This document shows positions 26,439-36,624 of a stretch of 64,000 nucleotides of DNA, piece by piece. Under the pieces are notes generated by a model. That model was given only the letters and a program-made list of their open reading frames with translations. It was not told where the DNA came from and did not search any database. A program made the position numbers and the translations under genes. Source of the stretch: Bacillus gobiensis (lineage in GTDB: Bacteria > Bacillota > Bacilli > Bacillales > Bacillaceae). Location of the stretch: contig NZ_CP012600.1 in the NCBI RefSeq assembly GCF_001278705.1, positions 4,499,864 through 4,563,863 on the forward strand, written 5' to 3'. Position 1 is the first letter of the stretch. Every line of letters starts with the position of its first letter.

Positions 26439-27851
26439 GTGAAAAATCAAATTCATAATGAAATCCCGCTTTTTAAGCAAGTCTATGATTTCGCCTTAAG
26501 AAGGATTGAAGGCGGTGATTGGAAGGAGCACGAAAAAGTTCCCTCTGTCCGTACCATGGCAGCTAAAATGAAGATGCATCGGTTGACTGTTTTAAAAGCG
26601 TACCAAATGCTGAAAAACGATAACCATCTCTATGTAAAAGACAAGTCAGGCTACTATGTTCAGCCTAAGGGCATACGCGTTTTTACACAAACAGATAATC
26701 CGATTGTTTCTTCTTATGTCCATAAAAATCACTTGTCGGAAATTCACCAGGTTAAGGTGGATTATCAATTTTCAAAAGCTCTTGTGAACCCTAAGCTATT
26801 GCCAACCAAATTTTTTTCAGAATATTTAAAGGATGTCCTCGTCTCAGAGCCTGAAATTCTTGGGACGTATTCGACGATTGAAGGCGATGAAAAATTGAGG
26901 AAGCATATGTCTTCCTATTTTATCGAAAAAAATAATATGCATGTGGACCCTGCGGAACTTGTAGTTTTTTCCGGGGCTCAACAGGTGATATACCTCGTGG
27001 CACAAACCTTTGTGAAACGAAGAGACACTGTATTGTTGGAACGCCCGAGCTACAGTATGGCAATCGACGCGTTCCGGCAGCAAGGTGCCGAGATTATTCC
27101 GGTGGAGCTTTTTCCGGACGGCTATGATATAGCTGAGATTGAGCAGCTGATGAAAAAGCATCAACCACGGCTATTTTATTTGAACCCAACGTTTCATAAT
27201 CCGACCGGCTACACCGTTCCTGCCGATCAGCGAAAACAGCTGGTTGAGCTAGCTGAAGCGTACGGATGCCTGCTCGTGGAGGATGATACGAATTACGATA
27301 TTTATTTTGATGAGAAACCGCCGCCGCCGATCTTTTCGTATGATACGGAAGGGTATGTCATTTACATTCGCGGCTACAGTAAATATGTCAGTCCCGGACT
27401 AAGAATTGCGTTTGCGGCCTGCCGCGCGCCGCTGATGAATATTCTCAAATCGGCCAAGTCTTTGGCTGATAACGGTGCCCCGCTTTTAAATCAGAAAATG
27501 TTTCTTCATTATTTCTTTTCAGATCGCATGCAAACGCATTTGGAGAAGCTGCGAATCGCATTAAGCATTCGTAAAGAAATTATGGAAGAAGAACTGGACA
27601 AATCAGGATGGAAGTGGGTAAGTCCAAAAGGGGGATTAAACCTATGGGTAGAGCTTCCCGGTCATATCCCCGTCGAACGCCTGCTGGACGAATGCCTGAA
27701 AAACTCGATTTCATTTGTCCCTGGAGAAATTTGTGACCCGCTAAAAGAAAGAAAAGCGTGGATTCGGCTAAGCTACTCGTTCGTGAACGAAAACGAGATA
27801 CGAAGCGGAGTGCGGAAGCTGCTCAGAATAGCAGACGAAATCAGTTTGTGA
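26439..27851 (+). CDS. MocR-type regulator (GntR domain fused to PLP aminotransferase fold)
   Basis: 470 residues. The N-terminal GntR winged helix (about 1-75) shows PLFKQVYDFALRRIEGGDWK and VPSVRTMAAKMKMHRLTVLK. The rest is a fold-type I aminotransferase-like domain with LNPTFHNPTGY, EDDTNYDIYF and IRGYSKYVSPGLRIAF, where Lys is the PLP-binding residue. It should sense PLP or an amino acid and control the divergent EamA gene. GTG start at 26439 after AAAGGGGGA. Confidence 0.9.
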   Translation: MKNQIHNEIPLFKQVYDFALRRIEGGDWKEHEKVPSVRTMAAKMKMHRLTVLKAYQMLKNDNHLYVKDKSGYYVQPKGIRVFTQTDNPIVSSYVHKNHLSEIHQVKVDYQFSKALVNPKLLPTKFFSEYLKDVLVSEPEILGTYSTIEGDEKLRKHMSSYFIEKNNMHVDPAELVVFSGAQQVIYLVAQTFVKRRDTVLLERPSYSMAIDAFRQQGAEIIPVELFPDGYDIAEIEQLMKKHQPRLFYLNPTFHNPTGYTVPADQRKQLVELAEAYGCLLVEDDTNYDIYFDEKPPPPIFSYDTEGYVIYIRGYSKYVSPGLRIAFAACRAPLMNILKSAKSLADNGAPLLNQKMFLHYFFSDRMQTHLEKLRIALSIRKEIMEEELDKSGWKWVSPKGGLNLWVELPGHIPVERLLDECLKNSISFVPGEICDPLKERKAWIRLSYSFVNENEIRSGVRKLLRIADEISL

Positions 27852-27869
27852 CGTGCGGGGAAGACTAAT

Positions 27870-28160
27870 GTGAGTGTTTGGAATGCTACAAAGGGTATTG
27901 ATGTTTCACACTTGCGGGGGAACATTGACTGGAAGAATGTTGAGGCAGACGGCTTAGAATTTGCATTTATCAAAGCAACAGAAAGCATCATAACACGATG
28001 ATAATTTTTCATGAATGCAGCCAGCGCATGTATAAAAGAAGGAATATTATTAAATCCAAGTATTGAAGGATACAAACAAATCGCTGCAGTAGTAAAAGGG
28101 TGTAAGAAGTTTATTAATTATTGTAATCAAAAAGCTCTTCCGTTCTTTTTCAGACCATAT
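27870..28160 (+). pseudogene. Remnant of a GH25 lysozyme
   Basis: GTG 27870 opens a 43-codon frame containing KGIDVSHLRGNIDWKNVEAD and EFAFIKATES, the N-terminal strand and active-site DxS start of glycoside hydrolase family 25 muramidases. It stops at 27999-28001. In another frame a short stretch (MNAASACIKEGILLNPSIEG) may continue it. The rest of the barrel is missing, so it is a truncated, non-functional copy. Confidence 0.65.
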
Positions 28161-28583
28161 GAATAAAACGTATCGGGATAACTTAAAAGTGCCGAGGCTA
28201 TGTATGGATGAAGAACACATAGTCAAAATGGAACATCTATTATCAGATAGTTAAAACAAAGCTATTCTTTCAAATGGAATATAAAATGCCGCTAATCCTT
28301 TTTAAGGAAAAGCGGCATTTACATGATTATTACTCATAAACTCCGAAGAACGGCAGCCAGTGGAGTTTATATTGGTTTTTTTTGTTACTGTTGTCCTTAC
28401 TTTTCTGTTCACTGTTCTTCCTTTGGTTCCTCTAAAAACAATCGACTGTTTTTCGCTTCTCCATGGTTTATCCATTAATAATGGTCGAGTTTCTTCCTTT
28501 ATATATGTTCTCCAAAAGAATACATGCGCTACCATTGTTTTAAGGTTTTGTTACAGAATCTTTTTATCGATTTCCTTTCATTA
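28161..28583. other. Intergenic stretch with one hairpin
   Basis: Contains a possible 32-residue plus-strand frame (MNKTYRDNLKVPRLCMDEEH) ending near 28254 without a good ribosome site, and the hairpin at 28284-28320. Open frames on both strands at 28302-28587 look accidental. No family is recognised. Confidence 0.35.
28284..28320. terminator. Bidirectional hairpin terminator
   Basis: AAATGCCGCT / AGCGGCATTT stem with A/T flanks, between the GH25 remnant and the convergent ferredoxin-NADP reductase gene. Confidence 0.6.
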
Positions 28584-29579
28584 TTAAGCAAATACAGAAG
28601 TGCTATGAAGCGGCTGAACTTTTGCTTTTGGATCTAAATAGGATTTAGCGTTATTTACAGCAGTAGGTGCCTCTCCAAGACCAGTCGCTATCAATTTTAC
28701 TTTTCCGTCAAATGTACAAATGTCTCCGGCAGCGTACACTCCGGGGATATTAGTTTCCATCTTGGAATTGACAACAATCGAATTTTTTTCAATTTCTAAC
28801 CCCCAATTCTTAATAGAACCAAGAGAAGATACAAAACCAAAGTTAATAATTACTTCATCAACCTCAATGGCTTCTTCAGTGCCTACTGTCACCCTTTCTA
28901 AAATTACTTTGTTAATCCTATCATCGTTTCCAACTAATTCCACTGGAACATAAGGAGTTTTTAAAGTAACGTTCGAAGAATCTAATTGGGTCACACTGTG
29001 TTCATGTGCTCTGAATTTTTCCCTACGGTGAACGAGAATGACTTTCTCAGCAATTGGTTCGAGCATAAGTGCCCAATCAATAGCGGAATCTCCCCCTCCA
29101 CAAACCATTACTTTCTTGTTACGAAATTTCTCCAAGTCATCGATGAAATAATGAATGTTTTTATTCTCATACTTTTCTGATCCTTCAAGCCCTATTTTTC
29201 TAGCGTTAAAAGCTCCAATTCCTGCTGTGATAATAACTGTTCTTGTTAGATGCTCTTCTATATCAGTGGTGAGTTTAATTGTTCCGTCTTCCTTAATATC
29301 AAGATCTTTCACTGTTTGTTGTAAACAAATTTTTGGATTAAACTGCGCCATCTGTTCTTTTAAGCCCGTGATTAAGTCTTTTGCCCGAATTTTAGGAAAT
29401 CCGGCTACATCATAAATGTATTTTTCTGGATATAGGGTAGAGAGCTGCCCGCCAAGCTGAGGTAAGCTTTCAATTATTTTTACGGATGAATTTCGCATAC
29501 CTCCATAGAAAGAAGCAAATAGGCCTACAGGACCTCCACCAATAATTGTAATATCATATATCATCTTATCTTGTTTCAT
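28584..29579 (-). CDS. Ferredoxin/flavodoxin--NADP+ reductase, thioredoxin-reductase type (YumC-like)
   Basis: 331 residues. FAD-binding [20 protein letters not shown] near residue 10, [18 protein letters not shown], an NADP-binding [17 protein letters not shown] near 160 and a final FAD motif GVYAAGDI. No redox CxxC is present, which separates ferredoxin-NADP reductases of this class from thioredoxin reductases. It reduces ferredoxin or flavodoxin with NADPH. No dedicated reductase sits beside the Rieske oxygenase at 35088, so this enzyme is the likely electron source. GGAGG at 29588-29592; ATG 29579 or 29582 is the start. Confidence 0.88.
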   Translation of the reverse strand: MKQDKMIYDITIIGGGPVGLFASFYGGMRNSSVKIIESLPQLGGQLSTLYPEKYIYDVAGFPKIRAKDLITGLKEQMAQFNPKICLQQTVKDLDIKEDGTIKLTTDIEEHLTRTVIITAGIGAFNARKIGLEGSEKYENKNIHYFIDDLEKFRNKKVMVCGGGDSAIDWALMLEPIAEKVILVHRREKFRAHEHSVTQLDSSNVTLKTPYVPVELVGNDDRINKVILERVTVGTEEAIEVDEVIINFGFVSSLGSIKNWGLEIEKNSIVVNSKMETNIPGVYAAGDICTFDGKVKLIATGLGEAPTAVNNAKSYLDPKAKVQPLHSTSVFA

Positions 29580-29858
29580 CATTAAATCCTCCAAAATCAC
29601 TCTACACAATTACTCATAAGATTTTGATTAGAAATGTTAACAGAATTCTACCTAAAACAGCCCAAGCCTCCAAACTGTGCAGTCTCGTGGAAATCCTGTT
29701 AGTTTTAGAAATAGCCGTAAGGGTGGAAGGATTTTCTTCTATTCTGTAAGGCTCTTTCTTTCGTAAACAGAAGTAAAAGATCTGCTGCTTACATTTATGC
29801 CCATTGAATAAAAATGAACTAAACGGTTCTATTGAGTCCAAGATCAGAGCTTCTGATT

Positions 29859-30416
29859 CTACTCCAGATTGGCATGTCTGCTAAACATTGTTTTCGAATT
29901 CATCCCTTTTTTCTCCATAACCTTTAATATAACAGCATCAAAGAATAATAAGAGAGTTTGCTCGAATAGGGATCCCATTGGCTGTATCGTTTTATATTCA
30001 CTGCCTGTTTCAGTTTTAGATTGAGCCGCTAATTTAATAGAAACTTCAGCCATTCTTCCAATAGTGGAATCAGGAAATATTGTGACAAGTGCTACTGTTG
30101 CTTCCAATTTTTTTGCTTTTTCAGCCATGGATACCAGACTCTTTGTTTCTCCCGATCCAGAACCGATAATCAAAATATCCTTCTTCTCCAGGTTAGGAGT
30201 AACGGTTTCTCCTACGACATAGGCGTCTAAGCCCATGTGCATCATCCGCATGGCGAAAGACTTAGCCATAAATCCGGATCGCCCCGCCCCAGCCACAAAA
30301 ACCTTCTTTGATTCGAGGATATAATCTACCAGCTTTTCAGCTTCTTCACTGGATATTAAATCAGCAGAACGGTTTAGCTCTTCGATAATTTCATTAACGT
30401 ATTGGGTTGTCTGCAT
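29859..30416 (-). CDS. hxlB: 6-phospho-3-hexuloisomerase
   Basis: 185 residues, a SIS-domain isomerase that turns arabino-3-hexulose-6-phosphate into fructose-6-phosphate, the second step of the ribulose monophosphate (RuMP) formaldehyde pathway. VFVAGAGRSGFMAKSFAMR near residue 40 and LIIGSGSGETKSL near 85 are the sugar-phosphate loops. It lies 17 bases after hxlA in one operon. In Bacillus subtilis the hxlAB pair is induced by formaldehyde through HxlR. Confidence 0.95.
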   Translation of the reverse strand: MQTTQYVNEIIEELNRSADLISSEEAEKLVDYILESKKVFVAGAGRSGFMAKSFAMRMMHMGLDAYVVGETVTPNLEKKDILIIGSGSGETKSLVSMAEKAKKLEATVALVTIFPDSTIGRMAEVSIKLAAQSKTETGSEYKTIQPMGSLFEQTLLLFFDAVILKVMEKKGMNSKTMFSRHANLE

Positions 30417-30433
30417 AATGGTTGTAACCTTTC

Positions 30434-31075
30434 TTATGCAAAAGTTTCTTGTTTAATTAAGTTTTGCATTTGTGCCGCCACAGCTTTTTTATCTTCGTTA
30501 CCTGTAATACCTCCACCTACAATAACTAGGTCGGGTTGTGATTGCACCACTTCCGGAAGTGTGGCTAACTTAATTCCCCCTGCAACTGCAGTTTTCGCAT
30601 TGTTTACGACACGCTTAATCGTTTGAAGCTGTTCAAAAGGATTTTCTCCCTCTGCTTGAAGGTCATAACCTGTGTGGACACAAATATAGTCTACTCCCAG
30701 TGCGTCAACTTCTTTCGCACGTTGTTCAAGGTCTTTTACATTAATCATGTCAACTAGGATTTTCGCTCCTTGTTTTTTAGCCTCTTCCACAGCCCCCTTG
30801 ATTGTCGCATCGTCTGTTGCTCCAAGAACGGTAATAATATCAGCGCCGGCTTCTGAAGCTTTCATTACTTCATATGCACCTGCATCCATAATTTTAAGAT
30901 CAGCCAATACTCTTAGAGAAGGAAATTCCTCCTTAATCTCTTTTACGGCTTTGAGACCTTCGTTAATTACCACAGGTGTACCGATTTCAACGATATCAAT
31001 GTGTTCTTGAACCTCTTTTACTACTTTCTTTGCTTCAGGAATATTAACAAGATCTAATGCTAATTGAAGTTCCAT
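30434..31075 (-). CDS. hxlA: 3-hexulose-6-phosphate synthase
   Basis: 213 residues, TIM barrel of the OMP-decarboxylase superfamily. It condenses formaldehyde with ribulose-5-phosphate. LQLALDLVNIPEA at the start, VLADLKIMDAGAYEV near residue 60, VDMINV near 110 and CVHTGYDLQ near 135 are the family's active-site strands. GGAGTG precedes ATG 31075. The promoter holds the two-box motif at 31137-31180. In this window it would trap the formaldehyde released by sarcosine and dimethylglycine oxidation. Confidence 0.95.
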   Translation of the reverse strand: MELQLALDLVNIPEAKKVVKEVQEHIDIVEIGTPVVINEGLKAVKEIKEEFPSLRVLADLKIMDAGAYEVMKASEAGADIITVLGATDDATIKGAVEEAKKQGAKILVDMINVKDLEQRAKEVDALGVDYICVHTGYDLQAEGENPFEQLQTIKRVVNNAKTAVAGGIKLATLPEVVQSQPDLVIVGGGITGNEDKKAVAAQMQNLIKQETFA

Positions 31076-31109
31076 CCAATTTCACTCCTTATTTTTTTGG
31101 TGTAATTTT

Positions 31110-31180
31110 AGTCTAAGTGGTAATTTTCAAAAAAAAAAGTACGCACTTATAAAACATATAGTTACAAATAACACACTTAT
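31110..31180 (-). promoter_or_regulatory. hxlAB promoter with putative HxlR two-box operator
   Basis: On the minus strand AGTGTG (box 1, within 31171-31180) and AGTGCGTACTT (box 2, 31147-31137) stand 30 bp apart with ACTA midway. A -10 like TAGACT (31115-31110) begins 21 bases after box 2, and the -35 region is T-rich and poor, as expected of an activator-dependent promoter. The same layout occurs before zwf and before the nitrilase gene. Confidence 0.7.
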
Positions 31181-31429
31181 TGAAAAAGGAAGGGAAAGTA
31201 AGTCAAACTGGTATTATATAAAATCATCGGGAATTGAAAGTAGTTGTTGTGTATTTTTGTTATAGAAACAACTATGAAAGGACTTTTCCGAACGTTTTTG
31301 AAAAATACCTAAAAAAAATACGGGTTAGATTTTCTCACAAAATGTTTTTAATATTCTAAAATTTAAAATTATAATTGGCCCAATCGTAATATTACGACTT
31401 TGTTTTACTAGGGAGTGAGGTGCAGAGTT

Positions 31430-33859
31430 ATGAAGCAAAAGAAAATTGTCATCATCGGAGCCGGTATTGTTGGATGCAGTACTGCCTACTACTTAAGCAA
31501 AATGGGGCAACAAAACATTACAGTCATTGAGCAAGGACCGTTGTTTGAAACAGGGGGATCAACCTCTCATGCACCAGGGCTTGTGTTTCAACTTAGTTTT
31601 TCTAAAGTATTGACTACTTTAGCCTCTCAAACAGTGGAGACTTTTAAGGATTTAAGTGCTGAGGGACAACCTTCTTTCTATTCGGTAGGGAGTCTGGAAA
31701 TTGCAACTACACCTGAGCGTTTAGAAGATTTGAAACGAAAAGCAGGTGTGGGAGCATCGTGGGGAATCGAAGCATTGATTCTTTCACCCGAGGAATGTGC
31801 CAAAAAATGCTCGCTAATTAATCCGGATAACATTTGTGGAGGACTATATGTACCGTCAGATGGAGTTGCTAAACCGCTTCGTGCTATTGATAAAATGGCG
31901 AATTTTACAAAATCTCTAGGTGCTAAGTTTTATGGTCACACAGAGGTAACAGGAATCGACATTGTGGATGGTCAAGTAAAAGCGGTCGAAACAAGTGCTG
32001 GAAGATTTGAAGCTGACTTAATAATTTGCTGTGCTGGATTCTGGGGACCTCGTATTGGAGAAATGGCAGGAGTAACTATTCCTCTTCAACCAATGGCACA
32101 TCAATATGTGTTTACCAATGATTTGCAAGAACTGGCTGATGAAACAGAAGAGGCAACCGCACCGCTTATCCGCCAACAAGATGATGCCATATATTTCCGC
32201 CAAGTATTCAATCGTTTAGGTATCGGTTCTTATCAGCATCGTCCATTGCCTGTCGAGCTTAGTGAGATTACCAAGTATGGCGAAGCGAAAGAAATGCCAT
32301 CTGTAAAGCCCTTTACACCTGAAGACTTCGAAAAACCATGGCATGATGCCCTTAAACTTATTCCAGCATTAAAACAAACAGGCATGAAAAAAGGAATAAA
32401 CGGTATATTTTCCTTTACACCTGATGGAATGCCGCTGTTAGGAGAATCACAAAAAGTACGTGGATTTTGGGTGGCAGAAGCTATATGGGTGACCCATTCT
32501 GCTGGTGTTGGGAAAGCGATGGCTGAGTGGATTGTAAATGGAGCGCCAAACCTTGATCTGGAGTTATGTGATATTAATCGTTTTGACACATATGCACAAA
32601 GCCCTACTTATTTTAAAAAGCGTTCCATTGAACAATATGAAAAAGTATATGATATCCATCATCCATTTATGCCGCCGGAAACATCGCGTGATATGCGTGT
32701 AAGTCCATATTATATGCGTCAAAAAACCTTAGGGGCTTATTTTAGTGAACGATCTGGATGGGAGCAGCCACAATGGTATGAAGCAAATGATTCGCTTGTT
32801 GCAAAATATGAAAAACACATCTTGAAACGTGAAGGATGGGCAGCTCAGTATTGGTCACCAGTTATTGAGGCTGAACAGCTGCATACTCGGCAATATGCTG
32901 GGCTTTATGATATGACGGCTACCAAAAAACGGCTCGAGATCAGCGGTGAAGGGGCACTAGAGTTTTTACAAAAATTAACGACAAGCAATATCGATATTCC
33001 AGTTGGTCATGTAACGGATACATTGATGCTCCATGAATTAGCTGGAATAAAAGATCGAATAAGAGTGATTCGTACAGCAGCTTCGACCTTCTTTGTTCTT
33101 TGTACGGGAGCCGTTGAAGCGAGTTGGATTAATAAACAATTACAAGCATCCAGCCGAGTTTTGATCCAAGATTTAACAGCTGGGATATGCAGCCTCGGTG
33201 TAATAGGATCTAAGACAAAAGAAATTATGCAACCTTTTGTTTCTGAGTCTTTTACATCAGAAGGATGGGTACTTGGCAAAGCAAAGGAACTATTTATTGA
33301 AAATGTTCCGGTGTTAGCTGTTTATGATTCCTATTTCGGTACAGAAGGATGGGAGTTATTTACGACTTTTGATCAAGGATTACTATTATGGGATTTATTA
33401 ATTGAAGCAGGACGCCCACATCAGCTTATTGCTGCAGGTGACCGTGCACTTGAAAATCTTCGAATCGAATCACTTTCGTCAAGAAGCGGGAAAGACTTCT
33501 GGAGTGAACATGATCCATACGAAGTAGGGCTATATCATATGGTTGACCTTAATAAACCAGCCTTCATTGGAAAAGATACATTGCTTGTTCGTAAGGCAAA
33601 GGGACCTAAGCTATTGTTAACTACGTTAGTGTTGGATGATCCGTCAATGGTTGTGATGGGGTATGAACCGGTATTTCATACAGGAAAGACAGTTGGCTTT
33701 GTGACGAGCGCTGGATATGCATACAGTCTGGGCAAAGGGGTGGTATATGCGTTGCTATTACCTGAAGTTGTAAAAGAAGGTAATGTATTAAGTATTGAAT
33801 ACTTCGGACAGCGGCACAGAGCGAAGATCCTGGCACAATCTGTCGTAGTTTCTCAATAA
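31430..33859 (+). CDS. Dimethylglycine dehydrogenase/oxidase-like flavoenzyme with GcvT domain
   Basis: About 809 residues. The N-terminal FAD oxidoreductase (DAO) domain has [17 protein letters not shown] (residues 8-24) and [10 protein letters not shown], whose His47 is where family members bind FAD covalently. The middle is an FAO_M domain, and from about residue 420 there is a GcvT-like aminomethyltransferase domain and its C-terminal barrel. Such fusions oxidise dimethylglycine to sarcosine and can load the methyl carbon onto tetrahydrofolate. Neighbours (sarcosine oxidase, Rieske betaine monooxygenase) support dimethylglycine as substrate. GAGGTG precedes ATG 31430; the GTG at 31415 lies inside the ribosome site. 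Confidence 0.82.
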   Translation: MKQKKIVIIGAGIVGCSTAYYLSKMGQQNITVIEQGPLFETGGSTSHAPGLVFQLSFSKVLTTLASQTVETFKDLSAEGQPSFYSVGSLEIATTPERLEDLKRKAGVGASWGIEALILSPEECAKKCSLINPDNICGGLYVPSDGVAKPLRAIDKMANFTKSLGAKFYGHTEVTGIDIVDGQVKAVETSAGRFEADLIICCAGFWGPRIGEMAGVTIPLQPMAHQYVFTNDLQELADETEEATAPLIRQQDDAIYFRQVFNRLGIGSYQHRPLPVELSEITKYGEAKEMPSVKPFTPEDFEKPWHDALKLIPALKQTGMKKGINGIFSFTPDGMPLLGESQKVRGFWVAEAIWVTHSAGVGKAMAEWIVNGAPNLDLELCDINRFDTYAQSPTYFKKRSIEQYEKVYDIHHPFMPPETSRDMRVSPYYMRQKTLGAYFSERSGWEQPQWYEANDSLVAKYEKHILKREGWAAQYWSPVIEAEQLHTRQYAGLYDMTATKKRLEISGEGALEFLQKLTTSNIDIPVGHVTDTLMLHELAGIKDRIRVIRTAASTFFVLCTGAVEASWINKQLQASSRVLIQDLTAGICSLGVIGSKTKEIMQPFVSESFTSEGWVLGKAKELFIENVPVLAVYDSYFGTEGWELFTTFDQGLLLWDLLIEAGRPHQLIAAGDRALENLRIESLSSRSGKDFWSEHDPYEVGLYHMVDLNKPAFIGKDTLLVRKAKGPKLLLTTLVLDDPSMVVMGYEPVFHTGKTVGFVTSAGYAYSLGKGVVYALLLPEVVKEGNVLSIEYFGQRHRAKILAQSVVVSQ

Positions 33860-33873
33860 CAGGAGGTATAGAT

Positions 33874-35025
33874 ATGTCCAACAATTATGATGTCATAGTT
33901 ATCGGTTTAGGAGGAATGGGTAGTACAGCTGCATACCAATTAGCAAAGAGAGGTCAACGGGTACTTGGACTTGAACAGTTTGGTCCGGCACATGACCAAG
34001 GGTCAAGTCATGGCGGTTCACGAATCATTCGACAATCTTATTTTGAAGATCCTGCATATGTTCCTTTATTACTTCGTGCCTACGAATTATGGAATGAGAT
34101 TGAACGGGAAAGCGGAGAGGAAATTCTCACTATTACAGGGGGATTGATGATGGGACCCCCTGACAGTTTAACAGTATCCGGCAGTATTGAAAGTTCCAAA
34201 CAGTGGAATCTTTCTTACGAGATTCTAGAAGCGAATGATATACACAGACGTTTCCCGGTTTTCACCCCTTCATCTAACACACTTGCATTATATGAAGAAA
34301 AGGCTGGGTTTGTTCGACCAGAACTAAGTGTGTATACTCATCTTCTTCAAGCGGAGAAGCATGGTGCTGAACTCCGATTCTTTGAAGCTGTTCAATCATG
34401 GGAAGCTCACCCTTCTGGTGAAGGTGTACGTGTTGTGACAAATAATGGAACATATGAAGCCGGGAAAATGATTATTTCGGCAGGGGCTTGGGCACCCCAG
34501 TTATTGAAAGACATAGGTGTAAACTTACAAGTTGAACGTCATATTCAAATGTTCTTTGAGCCGACAGGAGGAATAGAGCCTTTCCGTGTTGGGAAGCAAC
34601 CGATTTATGTATGGGAAGCAGATGATAATGTGCAGTTATATGGTTTTCCTTCTTTCGGAGTAGGTGCTGAAGGAGCAAAAGTCGCTTTCTTTCGCAAGGG
34701 AAAACCTTGTACACCTGAAACCATTGACCGCACTGTGTATGACTATGAAGTTGCAATGATTAGAGAGTATCTTGCTCAAGGCCTTCCACAGTTAAATGGT
34801 CGATTTTTACAAGGGAAAACATGTATGTATACCAATACACCAGATGAACATTTTGTTATTTCCAATCATCCAGATTATCCGCAAGTGGCAGTCGCAGCTG
34901 GATTTTCCGGACATGGATTTAAATTTGCGAGTGTTGTAGGGGAGATTTTAGCAGACTTAGTGATTAATGGACAAACAAATCACCCAATAGATTTATTCAG
35001 CCCCCAGCGTTTTGTTTTTCAGTAA
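33874..35025 (+). CDS. soxA: Monomeric sarcosine oxidase
   Basis: 383 residues, MSOX/MTOX family. [21 protein letters not shown] opens the FAD fold. [17 protein letters not shown] near residue 48 is typical of MSOX. Cys317 in [14 protein letters not shown] matches the cysteine that binds FAD covalently. It oxidises sarcosine with O2 to glycine, formaldehyde and H2O2. It lies 14 bases after the dimethylglycine enzyme and before the Rieske gene, completing the demethylation series. A relative, N-methyltryptophan oxidase, cannot be excluded on sequence alone, but context argues for sarcosine. Confidence 0.88.
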   Translation: MSNNYDVIVIGLGGMGSTAAYQLAKRGQRVLGLEQFGPAHDQGSSHGGSRIIRQSYFEDPAYVPLLLRAYELWNEIERESGEEILTITGGLMMGPPDSLTVSGSIESSKQWNLSYEILEANDIHRRFPVFTPSSNTLALYEEKAGFVRPELSVYTHLLQAEKHGAELRFFEAVQSWEAHPSGEGVRVVTNNGTYEAGKMIISAGAWAPQLLKDIGVNLQVERHIQMFFEPTGGIEPFRVGKQPIYVWEADDNVQLYGFPSFGVGAEGAKVAFFRKGKPCTPETIDRTVYDYEVAMIREYLAQGLPQLNGRFLQGKTCMYTNTPDEHFVISNHPDYPQVAVAAGFSGHGFKFASVVGEILADLVINGQTNHPIDLFSPQRFVFQ

Positions 35026-35039
35026 GTTGTGAATCAGCC

Positions 35040-35052
35040 ATAGATGCTCTAT
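35040..35052 (+). promoter_or_regulatory. ATAGATGCTCTAT motif, copy 1
   Basis: Inverted repeat ATAGA-tgc-TCTAT between soxA and gbcA. TAGATGCTCTAT recurs at 36322-36333 before the transporter gene. Candidate shared operator or RNA processing site. Confidence 0.35.
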
Positions 35053-35087
35053 TTAATCTTTCCAAGCGGATAAAGGAGGAAAAAAAG

Positions 35088-36236
35088 ATGGAAATGAATC
35101 AGACGACAGTAAGTGATCCAGGAAAATTACAGGCTACATTAAAAGGGGATCTCTATACATCTCCGGAAATTTTTGAACTAGAAAAAGAGCATATTTTCAC
35201 AAAAAAATGGACTTTTGTTGGCTTTGAATATGAGGTAGGGAAGTCGGGTCATTATATTACAACAAAGGTGCAGAACGAAAATATTCTAATTATCAGAGGA
35301 AAAGACAATGTTCTTCGTGCGTTCTTAAATGTGTGCCGCCATCGTGGAGCGACACTATGCAATAACCCTTGTGGCAAAACGGGAATTATTCGCTGTCCTT
35401 ATCATTCTTGGAGTTATGGTCTTGATGGTTCCTTGCTTGGAGTTCCAAATACAACTGAGTGCCGTGAAGAGTTAGTTAACAATGAAAACTATGGCTTAGA
35501 GCCAGTGCATCTCCAAGTATGGCATGGAATGATTTGGCTGAACCTATCTGAAAATCCACTGCCGGTTGAACAACAATTAGATACACAAATATTTGACCGT
35601 TTTGGCGACCTTGCTACATTTAGTCGATATCAAATTCAAAATTTAAAAGTCGCTCATCGTAAAGAGTACGAGGTAGCGGCAAATTGGAAGCTCATCGTGG
35701 AAAATTTCCAAGAATGTTATCATTGCTCTTCTATTCATCCTGAATTAACAGCGACTCTTCCGGAATTCCGTTCAGGCATTGGTACACAAAATACAGTCAG
35801 TGGAGCAGCCAAATTTAATGATGAGCTGGAAGCTTTCTCAATAAGCGGCAAAGGTAGCAGAGCGATGTTAAAAGGCTTACTTCCAGAAGATGATCGTTTA
35901 TATTATGGCATAACGATTCTTCCACTCGTATTCATTAACTTAACACCGGATCATGTCATTATTCATCGTATCCTTCCAATTAGTCCGGAGAAATCGAAAG
36001 TTATTTGTGAATGGTTATTTGATCCGGAAGAAATTGAAAAGCCAGATTTTGATCCAGCAGATGCTGTTGAATTGTTCCATCGTGTCAATATGCAAGATTT
36101 TGAAGCGTGCGAGTGGTGTCAAGAAAACATGGGATCAAGATCATACAAGAATGGCGGGATTTTAGTACCGATTGAACAACACGTTTCCAAATTTTACGAT
36201 CTCGTCTTAGAATCAATAGGCATGAAAGTCGAATAA
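35088..36236 (+). CDS. gbcA: Rieske non-heme iron oxygenase, glycine betaine monooxygenase type
   Basis: 382 residues. The Rieske 2Fe-2S ligands are Cys83-x-His85 and Cys103-x2-His106. The mononuclear iron site is His212 and His217 (CYHCSSIHPEL) with an Asp near 336 (MQDFEACEW). This is the plan of GbcA/BmoA and choline-monooxygenase-like alpha subunits, which demethylate glycine betaine to dimethylglycine plus formaldehyde. Assignment rests on this family plus neighbouring dimethylglycine, sarcosine and betaine-uptake genes. There is no adjacent reductase (GbcB) gene. AAGGAGG precedes ATG 35088. A terminator follows. Confidence 0.82.
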   Translation: MEMNQTTVSDPGKLQATLKGDLYTSPEIFELEKEHIFTKKWTFVGFEYEVGKSGHYITTKVQNENILIIRGKDNVLRAFLNVCRHRGATLCNNPCGKTGIIRCPYHSWSYGLDGSLLGVPNTTECREELVNNENYGLEPVHLQVWHGMIWLNLSENPLPVEQQLDTQIFDRFGDLATFSRYQIQNLKVAHRKEYEVAANWKLIVENFQECYHCSSIHPELTATLPEFRSGIGTQNTVSGAAKFNDELEAFSISGKGSRAMLKGLLPEDDRLYYGITILPLVFINLTPDHVIIHRILPISPEKSKVICEWLFDPEEIEKPDFDPADAVELFHRVNMQDFEACEWCQENMGSRSYKNGGILVPIEQHVSKFYDLVLESIGMKVE

Positions 36237-36243
36237 TCAATCC

Positions 36244-36302
36244 GGTTTGACACGATGTTCGCTATAGATGGACGAAAGCTATACGTGTCAAACCCTTTTT
36301 TA
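36244..36302 (+). terminator. Rho-independent terminator after gbcA
   Basis: GGTTTGACACG (36244-36254) / CGTGTCAAACC (36284-36294), 11 perfect base pairs, 29-base loop, T-run after 36296. Confidence 0.8.
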
Positions 36303-36624
36303 AAAAGTTAGTTTCTTTAAGTAGATGCTCTATACAGTCTTAAATTATCTATTTAGAAGGGGTGAGGAAAGTTTATTCTTTCTTTTTAATAAAGCGCATA
36401 TGGAACGAATGTACTGCTGAAACTCTATTTTAAATGGAGATGTGACAGACGCGCTCGTAGGTGTGTTCCCCATTTGGTGGATTCAACTTGTACACACTCC
36501 AAGGCAGGAAGTTATGATTTATTGACATTATTTAGTCAAGGGAAACTTCGTGTAATTGGAAAAATGGGAGGATGAAAAGGAGATGAATTTATTAATATTA
36601 GAATAATGGAGGGGGGATTATGAA
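36303..36624. other. Leader region of the MFS transporter gene
   Basis: About 320 bases without a recognised gene. It contains TAGATGCTCTAT (36322-36333) and a 7-codon frame (MNLLILE, 36583-36606) with its own AAGGAG, ending just before the transporter's ribosome site. A possible decayed frame (LVGVFPIWWIQLVHTP) lies near 36450-36500. Confidence 0.35.

Noticed and set aside
28302..28587. Overlapping frames on both strands left of the reductase gene
   Set aside because: Neither has a ribosome site or a recognisable domain; antisense overlap makes at most one possible.
29614..29841. 75-residue minus-strand frame between hxlB and the reductase gene
   Set aside because: No ribosome site, no recognisable domain and odd composition; it looks like random open sequence, although a decayed element cannot be ruled out.
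31370..31400. Sigma-54 promoter (TTGGCCC) before the dimethylglycine gene
   Set aside because: No GC dinucleotide at the required distance, and no sigma-54 activator gene in the window.
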